From Pseudomonas syringae (GTDB taxonomy: Bacteria; Pseudomonadota; Gammaproteobacteria; Pseudomonadales; Pseudomonadaceae), in contig NZ_CP066265.1 in the NCBI RefSeq assembly GCF_023278085.1, positions 836,501 to 900,500 on the forward strand: 64,000 nucleotides of DNA. The letters are read 5' to 3'. A model generated the notes under the pieces. That model saw only the letters and a list, made by a program, of their open reading frames with translations, was not told where the DNA came from and did not search any database. Of this stretch, positions 15,629 to 23,503 are shown piece after piece (position 1 is the stretch's first letter; each line of letters begins with the position of its first letter). A program made the position numbers and the translations under genes.

Positions 15629-18154
15629 ATGACGCAAGTCACGGTGAAAGAACTGGCCAAAGTGGTCGACACACCGGTAGAGCGCCTGTTACAGCAGATG
15701 CGTGAGGCAGGTCTGCCGCACACCGCCGCCGAGCAAGTTGTGACCGATAACGAAAAGCAAGCCCTGTTGACGCACCTGAAAAGTGGTCACAAGGCCAAGG
15801 TGGAAGAGCCACGCAAGATTACCTTGCAGCGCAAGACCACCAGCACCCTGCGCGTTGCTGGCAGCAAAAGCATCAGCGTTGAAGTGCGCAAGAAGAAAGT
15901 ATTTGTACAGCGCAGCCCGGAAGAAATCGAAGCCGAGCGCAAGCGCGAGATGGACGAACGCCGTGCGGTAGAAAATGCCGCTCGTCAAAAGGCTGAAGAA
16001 GAAGCCAAGCGTCGCTCCGAAACAGATGCGACCAGCCAGCCAGCTGCCGCTCAGGATGCTCCGGCACCTGCGCAGCCTGTTGCTGCTGCCGAGCCTGCGC
16101 GTGAAGCACAAGCGGCCGCTGCTCCGGCACCTGCCAGCGCCGCGCCTTCGGCCGACGCTCGCAAGCGTGACGAACAACGTCGCCCTGACAAGCCTCGCGC
16201 CGATGATCGCAACGCCCGTGGCGGCGACGGTGATCGCAAGAACGCTCCGCATCGCGCCTCGGTCAAAGAGAAGGCTCCGGCCCCTCGCGTTGCTCCTCGC
16301 ACTACCGACGAAGAAAGCGACAGCTTCCGTCGTGGTGGTCGTGGCAAGGGCAAGCTGAAGAAGCGTAACGCACACGGTTTCCAGAGCCCTACCGGTCCTG
16401 TGATTCGTGACGTTGCCATCGGCGAGACCATCACTGTCGGCGAGTTGTCGGCACAGATGTCGGTCAAGGCTGCCGAAGTCATCAAGTTCATGTTCAAGAT
16501 GGGCACCCCGGTGACCATCAACCAGGTACTGGATCAGGAAACTGCCCAGTTGATCGCCGAAGAGCTGGGCCACAAGGTCACGCTGGTCAGCGACAACGCC
16601 CTGGAAGATTCCCTGGCCGAATCGCTGAAGTTCGAAGGTGAGTCGTTCTCCCGTGCGCCGGTTGTGACCGTAATGGGCCACGTCGACCATGGTAAGACTT
16701 CGCTGCTCGACTACATTCGTCGTGCCAAGGTAGCGGCTGGCGAGGCCGGTGGTATCACTCAGCACATCGGTGCTTACCACGTTGAAACCGAACGCGGCAT
16801 GGTCACTTTCCTCGACACCCCGGGTCACGCTGCGTTTACCGCAATGCGTGCTCGTGGTGCCAAGGCGACCGACATCGTGATTCTGGTGGTTGCTGCCGAT
16901 GACGGCGTGATGCCGCAGACCATCGAAGCCGTTCAGCATGCTGTTGCTGCTGGCGTACCGCTGGTCGTCGCCGTGAACAAGATCGACAAGCCTGGCGCTG
17001 ACCTCGATCGCATTCGCAGCGAGTTGTCGGTCCATGGCGTGACGTCCGAAGAGTGGGGCGGTGATACGCCTTTCGTTTCGGTCTCCGCAAAAATGGGTAC
17101 TGGCGTCGACGAGCTGCTGGAAGCTGTTCTGCTGCAAGCCGAAGTCCTGGAACTCAAGGCCACTCCATCGGCGCCTGGCCGTGGTGTTGTTGTCGAGTCC
17201 CGTCTGGACAAGGGCCGTGGTCCGGTTGCGACTGTTCTGGTTCAGGACGGTACGCTGCGTCAGGGCGACATGGTTCTGGTCGGTTCGAACTTCGGCCGCA
17301 TCCGCGCCATGCTCGACGAGAACGGCAAGCCAGTCAAAGAAGCAGGTCCTTCCATCCCTGTCGAGATCCTCGGCCTGGACGGTACCCCGGACGCTGGCGA
17401 CGAGATGAGCGTGCTGTCGGACGAGAAGAAAGCCCGTGAAGTGGCTCTGTTCCGTCAAGGCAAGTTCCGCGAAGTCAAACTGGCCCGTGCTCACGCTGGC
17501 AAGCTGGAAAACATCTTCGAGAACATGGGTCAGGCAGAGAAGAAGACGCTCAACATCGTCCTCAAATCTGACGTACGCGGTTCCCTTGAAGCGTTGAACG
17601 GCGCCTTGAACGGCCTGGGTAACGATGAAGTGCAAGTGCGCGTTGTCGGTGGCGGTGTCGGTGGTATCACCGAGAGCGACGCCAACCTGGCACTGGCCTC
17701 CAACGCTGTACTGTTTGGCTTCAACGTGCGTGCCGATGCTGGCGCTCGCAAGATCGTCGAGCAGGAAGGTCTGGATATGCGTTACTACAACGTGATCTAC
17801 GACATCATCGAAGACGTCAAGAAAGCCCTTACCGGTATGCTTGGCAGCGACGTTCGGGAGAATATCCTGGGCATCGCCGAAGTCCGCGATGTATTCCGTT
17901 CGCCGAAATTCGGCGCGATCGCAGGCTGTATGGTTCTGGAAGGCACCGTCTACCGTAACCGTCCAATCCGTGTTCTGCGTGAAGACATCGTTATCTTTGA
18001 AGGCGAGCTGGAATCCCTGCGCCGCTTCAAGGACGACGCTGCCGACGTACGTGCCGGCATGGAATGCGGTATCGGCGTCAAGAGCTATAACGACGTCAAG
18101 GTTGGTGACAAGATCGAAGTCTTCGAGAAGGTCCAAGTGGCTCGCAGCCTCTAA
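15629..18154 (+). CDS. infB: Translation initiation factor IF-2
   Basis: IF-2 is the GTPase that brings fMet-tRNA to the 30S subunit and promotes subunit joining. The 841-aa protein has an IF2-N domain, a long charged and Ala/Pro-rich linker (about residues 95-245), then the G domain with G1 GHVDHGKT (350-357), DTPGHAAF (G3) and NKID (G4), and the EF-Tu-like and C-terminal fMet-tRNA domains. GAGGAGA precedes the ATG. In-frame internal starts that would give shorter IF2 forms are possible but were not assigned. Confidence 0.97.
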   Translation: MTQVTVKELAKVVDTPVERLLQQMREAGLPHTAAEQVVTDNEKQALLTHLKSGHKAKVEEPRKITLQRKTTSTLRVAGSKSISVEVRKKKVFVQRSPEEIEAERKREMDERRAVENAARQKAEEEAKRRSETDATSQPAAAQDAPAPAQPVAAAEPAREAQAAAAPAPASAAPSADARKRDEQRRPDKPRADDRNARGGDGDRKNAPHRASVKEKAPAPRVAPRTTDEESDSFRRGGRGKGKLKKRNAHGFQSPTGPVIRDVAIGETITVGELSAQMSVKAAEVIKFMFKMGTPVTINQVLDQETAQLIAEELGHKVTLVSDNALEDSLAESLKFEGESFSRAPVVTVMGHVDHGKTSLLDYIRRAKVAAGEAGGITQHIGAYHVETERGMVTFLDTPGHAAFTAMRARGAKATDIVILVVAADDGVMPQTIEAVQHAVAAGVPLVVAVNKIDKPGADLDRIRSELSVHGVTSEEWGGDTPFVSVSAKMGTGVDELLEAVLLQAEVLELKATPSAPGRGVVVESRLDKGRGPVATVLVQDGTLRQGDMVLVGSNFGRIRAMLDENGKPVKEAGPSIPVEILGLDGTPDAGDEMSVLSDEKKAREVALFRQGKFREVKLARAHAGKLENIFENMGQAEKKTLNIVLKSDVRGSLEALNGALNGLGNDEVQVRVVGGGVGGITESDANLALASNAVLFGFNVRADAGARKIVEQEGLDMRYYNVIYDIIEDVKKALTGMLGSDVRENILGIAEVRDVFRSPKFGAIAGCMVLEGTVYRNRPIRVLREDIVIFEGELESLRRFKDDAADVRAGMECGIGVKSYNDVKVGDKIEVFEKVQVARSL

Positions 18155-18226
18155 ATCGCGAGCTTCAGGAGCCATGGTGGGAGCCTCGCATGCAAATGCT
18201 CTGCTTTCCCCATGGGCTCTAAACGC

Positions 18227-18260
18227 AACGCCCGGTCTGGCAATTGTCAGGCCGGGCGTT
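18227..18260 (+). terminator. Hairpin between infB and rbfA
   Basis: A 13-bp GC-rich stem (AACGCCCGGTCTG against CAGGCCGGGCGTT, one G-T pair) closes an 8-nt loop. The 3' side is TTTGCC, not a full T tract, so it may attenuate or stabilise RNA rather than terminate fully. Confidence 0.5.
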
Positions 18261-18313
18261 TGCCGCTTTCAGACTGTCAGGGTTTGGTCCCGGATCAGTA
18301 ACAGGTAACAAAC

Positions 18314-18730
18314 ATGGCAAAAGAATACAGCCGTACCCAGCGTATCGGCGATCAGATGCAGCGCGAGCTGGCACAACTGATCCGTCGCGAAATCAAGGAC
18401 CCGCGTGTGGGTCTGGTCACTATCACCGCCGTAGACGTCAGCCGTGACGTAGGTCATGCAAAGATTTTCATGACCGTCATGGGCCAGGACAACGCGGAAG
18501 ATATCGCGCAAACCATCAAGGTGCTCAACGCTGCCGCAGGTTTCCTGCGCATGCAACTGGCCCGTGAAATGAAACTGCGCAGCGTGCCTCAACTGCACTT
18601 CCACTACGACGAAAGCGTTGTGCGGGGTGCGCATCTCTCGGCACTGATCGAGCGCGCCGTGGCGCAGGACAGTCAGCACCAGGAAGGCGCTGCATCGCCT
18701 GATGCAAAGCCTGAAAGTACCGAGGAGTAA
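18314..18730 (+). CDS. rbfA: Ribosome-binding factor A
   Basis: RbfA is a KH-like 30S assembly factor needed for 16S 5'-end maturation and cold growth. The 138-aa product starts [19 protein letters not shown] and contains the family core [19 protein letters not shown] and [10 protein letters not shown]. The acidic and Ser-rich C-terminal tail is longer than the domain itself. truB follows 3 nt after the stop. Confidence 0.96.
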   Translation: MAKEYSRTQRIGDQMQRELAQLIRREIKDPRVGLVTITAVDVSRDVGHAKIFMTVMGQDNAEDIAQTIKVLNAAAGFLRMQLAREMKLRSVPQLHFHYDESVVRGAHLSALIERAVAQDSQHQEGAASPDAKPESTEE

Positions 18731-18733
18731 AGG

Positions 18734-19651
18734 GTGGCTCAGGTCAAGCGTATACGTCGCAATGTCAGCGGGATCATCCTGCTCGACAAGCCACTGGGCT
18801 TCACTTCCAACGCCGCGCTGCAAAAGGTTCGCTGGTTGCTCAATGCCGAGAAGGCCGGGCACACCGGCAGCCTCGACCCTCTGGCAACGGGCGTTCTGCC
18901 GTTGTGCTTCGGCGAGGCGACCAAGTTCTCGCAGTACCTGCTCGATTCGGACAAGTCCTACGAGACACTCGCGCAACTGGGCAAGACCACCACCACCGCC
19001 GACTCCGAGGGTGATGTTCTGCTGACGCGTCCGGTGACCGTTGGTCGCGACGATATCGAAGCGGTTCTGCCGGACTTTCTCGGGAAAATCAGTCAGATAC
19101 CTCCCATGTACTCGGCCCTCAAGCGTGATGGCCAGCCACTTTACAAGCTGGCTCGTGCAGGGGAAGTAGTGGAGCGCGAGCCCCGTTCTGTTACTATTGC
19201 GCGCCTGGAATTACTTGCTTGCGAAGGCGAGACAGCACGTCTGTCGGTGGATTGCAGCAAAGGCACCTACATCCGGACGCTGGTCGAGGATATTGGTGAA
19301 AAACTCGGTTGTGGTGCTTACGTCGCAGAACTGCGCCGTACCCAGGCCGGGCCTTTCACGCTGGCTCAGACGGTTACGCTGGAAGAGCTGGAGCAAGTGC
19401 ATGCCGACGGCGGCAATGAAGCGGTTGACCGCTTCCTGATGCCCTCGGACAGCGGCTTGCTGGACTGGCCGCTGCTGAAGTTTTCCGAGCACAGTTCGTT
19501 CTACTGGTTGCATGGTCAGCCGGTACGCGCTCCGGACGCGCCGAAATTCGGCATGGTACGGGTGCAGGATCACGAAGGTCGCTTCATCGGTATCGGTGAA
19601 GTGAGTGAAGACGGGCGCATTGCGCCGCGTCGATTGATTCGGTCAGAGTGA
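18734..19651 (+). CDS. truB: tRNA pseudouridine(55) synthase TruB
   Basis: TruB makes pseudouridine 55 in the T loop of tRNAs. The 305-aa protein has the catalytic Asp48 in [17 protein letters not shown], the DKSYE motif, the [18 protein letters not shown] motif and a C-terminal PUA-like domain. The start is GTG at 18734 with GAGGAGTAAAGG upstream. It is coupled to rbfA by a 3-nt gap. Confidence 0.97.
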   Translation: MAQVKRIRRNVSGIILLDKPLGFTSNAALQKVRWLLNAEKAGHTGSLDPLATGVLPLCFGEATKFSQYLLDSDKSYETLAQLGKTTTTADSEGDVLLTRPVTVGRDDIEAVLPDFLGKISQIPPMYSALKRDGQPLYKLARAGEVVEREPRSVTIARLELLACEGETARLSVDCSKGTYIRTLVEDIGEKLGCGAYVAELRRTQAGPFTLAQTVTLEELEQVHADGGNEAVDRFLMPSDSGLLDWPLLKFSEHSSFYWLHGQPVRAPDAPKFGMVRVQDHEGRFIGIGEVSEDGRIAPRRLIRSE

Positions 19652-19662
19652 CCGGAACCAGT

Positions 19663-19756
19663 CCGTTGGCAGGCTAGCCTGCAAACGGGGTGGAGCGAGG
19701 ATGGCTGTCAACAGGCACGGTCATATCTCATTTTTTAATACGAGGTTTCGTCCTCG
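19663..19756 (+). promoter_or_regulatory. Structured leader before rpsO
   Basis: Two hairpins lie in the spacer before rpsO. One is at 19663-19688 (CCGTTGGCAGG/CCTGCAAACGG, one mismatch, CTAG loop). The other is at 19741-19756 (CGAGG/CCTCG). S15 commonly represses its own translation through a folded leader, so an S15-binding role for the second hairpin is possible but inferred. The stretch also has an AT-rich patch at 19728-19739 that may belong to a promoter. Confidence 0.35.
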
Positions 19757-19809
19757 GCCTGTTGGAAACGTTTCTCCGGAGGCGCTTCCCTGAAATAAGG
19801 ATTGCCCAC

Positions 19810-20079
19810 ATGGCACTCAGCGTTGAAGAAAAAGCTCAGATCGTAACCGACTACCAGCAAGCTGTTGGTGATACAGGTTCGCCAGAAGTGCAGGTTGCAC
19901 TGCTGACCGCCAACATCAACAAGCTGCAAGGCCACTTCAAGGCCAACGGTAAGGACCACCACTCCCGTCGTGGTCTGATCCGTATGGTAAACCAGCGCCG
20001 CAAGCTGCTGGATTACCTGAAAGGTAAGGACGTTAGCCGTTACAGCGCCCTGATCGGTCGTCTGGGTCTGCGTCGCTAA
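19810..20079 (+). CDS. rpsO: 30S ribosomal protein S15
   Basis: S15 is a primary 16S rRNA-binding protein in the 30S platform. The 89-aa product, starting [12 protein letters not shown], has the family signature [20 protein letters not shown]. The ATG at 19810 is preceded by AAGGA. The frame is open further upstream, but S15 itself starts here. It precedes pnp, as in many bacteria. Confidence 0.98.
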   Translation: MALSVEEKAQIVTDYQQAVGDTGSPEVQVALLTANINKLQGHFKANGKDHHSRRGLIRMVNQRRKLLDYLKGKDVSRYSALIGRLGLRR

Positions 20080-20115
20080 TAACGACGTTGCTAGAGGTTG
20101 GTTGTCTGTCACGAT

Positions 20116-20135
20116 CCATCGGGTTTGCCCGGTGG
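20116..20135 (+). promoter_or_regulatory. Hairpin in the rpsO-pnp spacer
   Basis: An 8-bp stem (CCATCGGG/CCCGGTGG, one G-T pair) with a TTTG loop lies between rpsO and pnp. In E. coli this spacer holds a terminator and an RNase III processing site used in PNPase autoregulation. A similar role here is inference. Confidence 0.4.
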
Positions 20136-20254
20136 TTCTGGCAGGCTCCCAGCCTCAAGTTTTATCTGGGCTGTGGAAGGGGCCGATTCCCCACGCTGCC
20201 CAAGAATTCGCAAGAAACCAGTTCCCCAAGAGCCACAAAGAAAGGTAGGAAACC

Positions 20255-22360
20255 GTGAACCCGGTAATCAAAAAGTTTCAGTTCGGTCAATCGACCGTAA
20301 CCCTCGAGACAGGCCGTATCGCCCGTCAAGCCTCTGGTGCAGTATTGGTCACCGTTGACGACGACGTCAGCGTGCTTGTGACTGTGGTCGGCGCCAAACA
20401 GGCTGACGCTGGCAAAGGCTTCTTCCCTCTGTCCGTGCACTACCAGGAAAAAACCTACGCTGCCGGCAAGATTCCCGGTGGTTTCTTCAAGCGTGAAGGC
20501 CGTCCTTCCGAGAAAGAAACCCTGACCTCGCGACTGATCGACCGTCCGATCCGTCCGCTGTTTCCAGAAGGCTTCATGAACGAAGTGCAGGTTGTCTGCA
20601 CCGTCGTTTCCACCAGCAAGAAAATCGATCCGGACATCGCTGCGATGATCGGTACATCGGCTGCGCTGGCCATCTCCGGCATCCCGTTTGACGGTCCGGT
20701 CGGCGCTGCGCGCGTTGCTTTCCACGAAAGCACCGGCTACCTGCTGAACCCGACCTACGAGCAGCTGCAGGCTTCGAGCCTGGACATGGTTGTGGCCGGT
20801 ACTTCCGAAGCCGTTCTGATGGTTGAATCGGAAGCCAAGGAACTGACCGAAGACCAGATGCTGGGCGCTGTACTGTTCGCCCACGACGAATTCCAGGTGG
20901 TCATCAACGCCATCAAGGAACTGGCCGCCGAAGCCGCCAAGCCGGTCTGGGACTGGCAGCCGAAGCCTGAAGCGACCGCACTGCTGGGCGCTATCCGTGC
21001 CGAGTTCGGCGACGCGATTTCGCAGGCTTACACCATCACTGTCAAAGCCGACCGTTATGCGCGTCTGGGCGAGCTGAAAGATCAGGTCGTTGCCAAGCTC
21101 GCTGTCGAAGACGGCAGCCCGTCTGCCAGCGAAGTCAAAGCCGCTTTCGGTGAAATCGAATACCGCACCGTTCGCGAAAACATCGTCAACGGCAAGCCGC
21201 GTATCGATGGCCGTGACACACGCACTGTCCGTCCGCTGAACATCGAAGTCGGCGTGCTGCCAAAGACCCACGGTTCGGCACTGTTCACCCGTGGCGAAAC
21301 TCAGGCGCTGGTTGTGGCCACCCTGGGTACTGCTCGTGACGCACAGCTGCTCGACACCCTTGAAGGCGAGAAGAAAGACCCCTTCATGCTGCACTACAAC
21401 TTCCCTCCGTTCTCGGTGGGCGAGTGTGGTCGCATGGGCGGTGCCGGTCGTCGTGAAATCGGTCACGGTCGTCTGGCTCGCCGCAGCGTGCAGGCCATGT
21501 TGCCGGGCGCTGACGTGTTCCCGTACACCATTCGTGTTGTGTCGGAAATCACCGAGTCCAACGGTTCCAGCTCCATGGCTTCGGTCTGCGGTGCTTCCCT
21601 GGCACTGATGGATGCGGGTGTTCCGATGAAGGCGCCGGTTGCCGGTATCGCCATGGGCCTGGTCAAGGAAGGCGAGAAGTTTGCCATTCTGACTGACATC
21701 CTGGGTGACGAAGATCACCTGGGCGACATGGACTTCAAAGTAGCCGGTACCTCCAAAGGTGTTACCGCGCTGCAGATGGACATCAAGATCAAAGGCATCA
21801 CCGAAGAGATCATGGAGATCGCCCTGGGCCAGGCCCTGGAAGCTCGCCTGAACATCCTCGGTCAGATGAACCAGATCATCGGTCAGTCGCGTAACGAACT
21901 GTCGGCCAACGCGCCGACCATGATCGCGATGAAGATCGACACCGACAAGATCCGTGACGTGATCGGCAAGGGTGGCGCAACCATCCGTGCAATCTGCGAA
22001 GAGACCAAGGCTTCGATCGATATCGAAGACGACGGCTCGATCAAGATCTTCGGCGAATCCAAGGAAGCGGCTGAAGCAGCACGTCAGCGCGTTCTGGGTA
22101 TCACCGCAGAAGCAGAGATCGGCAAGATCTACGTCGGCAAGGTTGAGCGCATCGTCGATTTCGGCGCATTCGTCAACATCCTGCCGGGCAAGGACGGTCT
22201 GGTTCACATCTCGATGCTGAGCGACGCTCGCGTAGAGAAAGTGACCGATATCCTGAAAGAAGGTCAGGAAGTCGAAGTACTGGTACTGGACGTGGACAAC
22301 CGCGGTCGTATCAAGCTGTCGATCAAAGACGTAGCGGCTGCGAAAGTATCCGGCGTCTGA
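20255..22360 (+). CDS. pnp: Polyribonucleotide nucleotidyltransferase (PNPase)
   Basis: PNPase is the phosphorolytic 3'-5' exoribonuclease of RNA decay. The 701-aa protein has two RNase PH-like domains separated by an alpha-helical domain, with the second carrying the GRREIGHG region. A KH domain ([16 protein letters not shown], about residue 565-580) and an S1 domain ([17 protein letters not shown] to the end) follow. The start is GTG with AAAGGTAGG upstream. A strong terminator at 22380 closes the cluster. Confidence 0.97.
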   Translation: MNPVIKKFQFGQSTVTLETGRIARQASGAVLVTVDDDVSVLVTVVGAKQADAGKGFFPLSVHYQEKTYAAGKIPGGFFKREGRPSEKETLTSRLIDRPIRPLFPEGFMNEVQVVCTVVSTSKKIDPDIAAMIGTSAALAISGIPFDGPVGAARVAFHESTGYLLNPTYEQLQASSLDMVVAGTSEAVLMVESEAKELTEDQMLGAVLFAHDEFQVVINAIKELAAEAAKPVWDWQPKPEATALLGAIRAEFGDAISQAYTITVKADRYARLGELKDQVVAKLAVEDGSPSASEVKAAFGEIEYRTVRENIVNGKPRIDGRDTRTVRPLNIEVGVLPKTHGSALFTRGETQALVVATLGTARDAQLLDTLEGEKKDPFMLHYNFPPFSVGECGRMGGAGRREIGHGRLARRSVQAMLPGADVFPYTIRVVSEITESNGSSSMASVCGASLALMDAGVPMKAPVAGIAMGLVKEGEKFAILTDILGDEDHLGDMDFKVAGTSKGVTALQMDIKIKGITEEIMEIALGQALEARLNILGQMNQIIGQSRNELSANAPTMIAMKIDTDKIRDVIGKGGATIRAICEETKASIDIEDDGSIKIFGESKEAAEAARQRVLGITAEAEIGKIYVGKVERIVDFGAFVNILPGKDGLVHISMLSDARVEKVTDILKEGQEVEVLVLDVDNRGRIKLSIKDVAAAKVSGV

Positions 22361-22379
22361 TTGATCTGATCAGCGTTTG

Positions 22380-22408
22380 AAAAAAGGACTCTTCGGAGTC
22401 CTTTTTTT
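22380..22408 (+). terminator. Intrinsic terminator after pnp
   Basis: The stem GGACTC/GAGTCC is extended by five A-T pairs, closes a TTCG tetraloop and runs into seven T residues. Confidence 0.92.
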
Positions 22409-22570
22409 ATGAGCGCAATTAGAGGCTTACGTTTCGGTCGAGCAAAATGCTCGGGCTGAACATGCATCTTGCAAGCCCGAAACACGGGTAGCGGGCAATC
22501 TGCACGATTCCGTAAATCAGCTGAAAATATAACTGTTTGATTTTAAAGGCTTTTTAAGCCTTCTCATGTT

Positions 22571-22585
22571 TGGCACACCGATTGC
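22571..22585 (+). promoter_or_regulatory. Sigma-54 (RpoN) promoter of the BON-domain gene
   Basis: TGGCACACCGATTGC has the invariant GG and GC separated by exactly 10 nt, and fits the TGGCAC-N5-TTGC pattern at every core position. Transcription would start near 22596, leaving a leader of about 55 nt. A dyad AAGGCT-TTTTA-AGCCTT at about 22547-22563 lies just upstream. No activator site was recognised. Confidence 0.75.
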
Positions 22586-22650
22586 GACATAACTGTTAAC
22601 CCTGCAGCCACTCACCTGGCGCAGTTTTTGAGAAAAACAGGAGTTATCGT

Positions 22651-23004
22651 ATGAAGAAGTTCGCTATCGCTGCCGCTACCGCAACTGCCCTGACTCTGAC
22701 CATGGCTAACGCTGCATTCGCTCAGACCTCGGCTCAAGCGCCAATGGTTCTGGCAGCCAACACCACTACTCAAGAAGTCAAAGAAGATACCTCTGACACC
22801 TGGATCACCACTAAAGTCAAAGCTGACCTGCTGACTGAAAAAGGCATTCCTGGTTCGGACATCAAGGTTGAGACCAACAAAGGCGTGGTTTCCCTGTCCT
22901 CCATGGTAAAAGTCACCGAAGCTCAGAAAAACACTGCCGTCGCTATCACCAAGAAAATCAAAGGTGTTAAAGACGTATCGGCTGCTGGCCTGAAAGCCGA
23001 GTAA
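22651..23004 (+). CDS. BON-domain periplasmic protein (OsmY-like)
   Basis: A 117-aa protein with a clear Sec signal peptide (MKKFAIAAATATALTLTMANAAFA, cleavage about residue 24) followed by a low-complexity linker and one BON domain (about 50-115; TWITTKVKADLL, VETNKGVVSLSSMV, KIKGVKDVSA). BON domains bind phospholipid or other envelope ligands. E. coli OsmY has two, so this is a short single-domain relative. CAGGAG precedes the ATG. It stands alone behind a sigma-54 promoter and ends at a terminator at 23080. Function is not known beyond envelope stress by analogy. Confidence 0.85.
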   Translation: MKKFAIAAATATALTLTMANAAFAQTSAQAPMVLAANTTTQEVKEDTSDTWITTKVKADLLTEKGIPGSDIKVETNKGVVSLSSMVKVTEAQKNTAVAITKKIKGVKDVSAAGLKAE

Positions 23005-23079
23005 TCGAATACTGCCCATGAACAACCGCAGTCATTGATTGATGGAAGGTTCATGCGAGGCTACAAGGATGTAGCCATT

Positions 23080-23111
23080 AAAGGCCCCGACTGAAGAGTC
23101 GGGGCCTTTTC
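23080..23111. terminator. Bidirectional terminator after the BON gene
   Basis: A perfect 13-bp stem (AAAGGCCCCGACT/AGTCGGGGCCTTT) with a GAAG loop is followed by TT on the plus strand and by TTTAAT on the minus strand. It separates the BON gene from the convergent minus-strand gene ending at 23165. Confidence 0.88.
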
Positions 23112-23164
23112 TATGGAGGGCGGTGAAGGGTGCGAGAGGGGGAGCGAGAGGGTTCGTCAGATAA

Positions 23165-23503
23165 TTAACGACGACGTTTGCTATCGATCCTCACCAGCCG
23201 TCCGCCCTCGAAGTGCAGATACTGGTACATGCCATTGTCAGGACCGTAGATCCACTCCTCGATTCTGACAGTCTCGGACTGGCGATAATCAATGCTGAAG
23301 CTTTCTTTTGTGCCGATCACTTCCTGACTGACCGGCGCTCCGCATTTTTGCTGAACCTCGAATGTCCTGTCACCCGTGCTGATCAACTGACTGCCGCATC
23401 GCAAGGTCGATGCCGCAAAGGCAGGCAGGGCGACTGCCCCGGCCATCGCGGCCAGGGTCAGGCTTATCAGTGTCTTGATTCGCATCTGTGGCAACGGGTT
23501 CAT
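23165..23503 (-). CDS. DUF2845-family secreted protein
   Basis: A 112-aa protein with an N-terminal signal sequence (TLISLTLAAMAGAVALPAFA, cleavage about residue 30). Its mature domain is of the DUF2845 type: STLRCGSQLISTGDRTFEVQQKCG, then EEWIYGPDNGMYQYLHFEGGRL. The two cysteines could form a disulfide. Its ATG overlaps the stop of the large DUF748 gene upstream as ATGA, so the two are translationally coupled. An inner ATG at 23485 would still give a good signal peptide. No function is known for the family. Confidence 0.8.
   Translation of the reverse strand: MNPLPQMRIKTLISLTLAAMAGAVALPAFAASTLRCGSQLISTGDRTFEVQQKCGAPVSQEVIGTKESFSIDYRQSETVRIEEWIYGPDNGMYQYLHFEGGRLVRIDSKRRR

Noticed and set aside
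15689..18175. An 828-codon open frame antisense to infB
   Set aside because: It fully overlaps IF-2, has no recognisable domain and no ribosome binding context; a shadow frame.
20162..22207. A 681-codon open frame antisense to pnp
   Set aside because: It mirrors PNPase with the same shadow composition and no domain.
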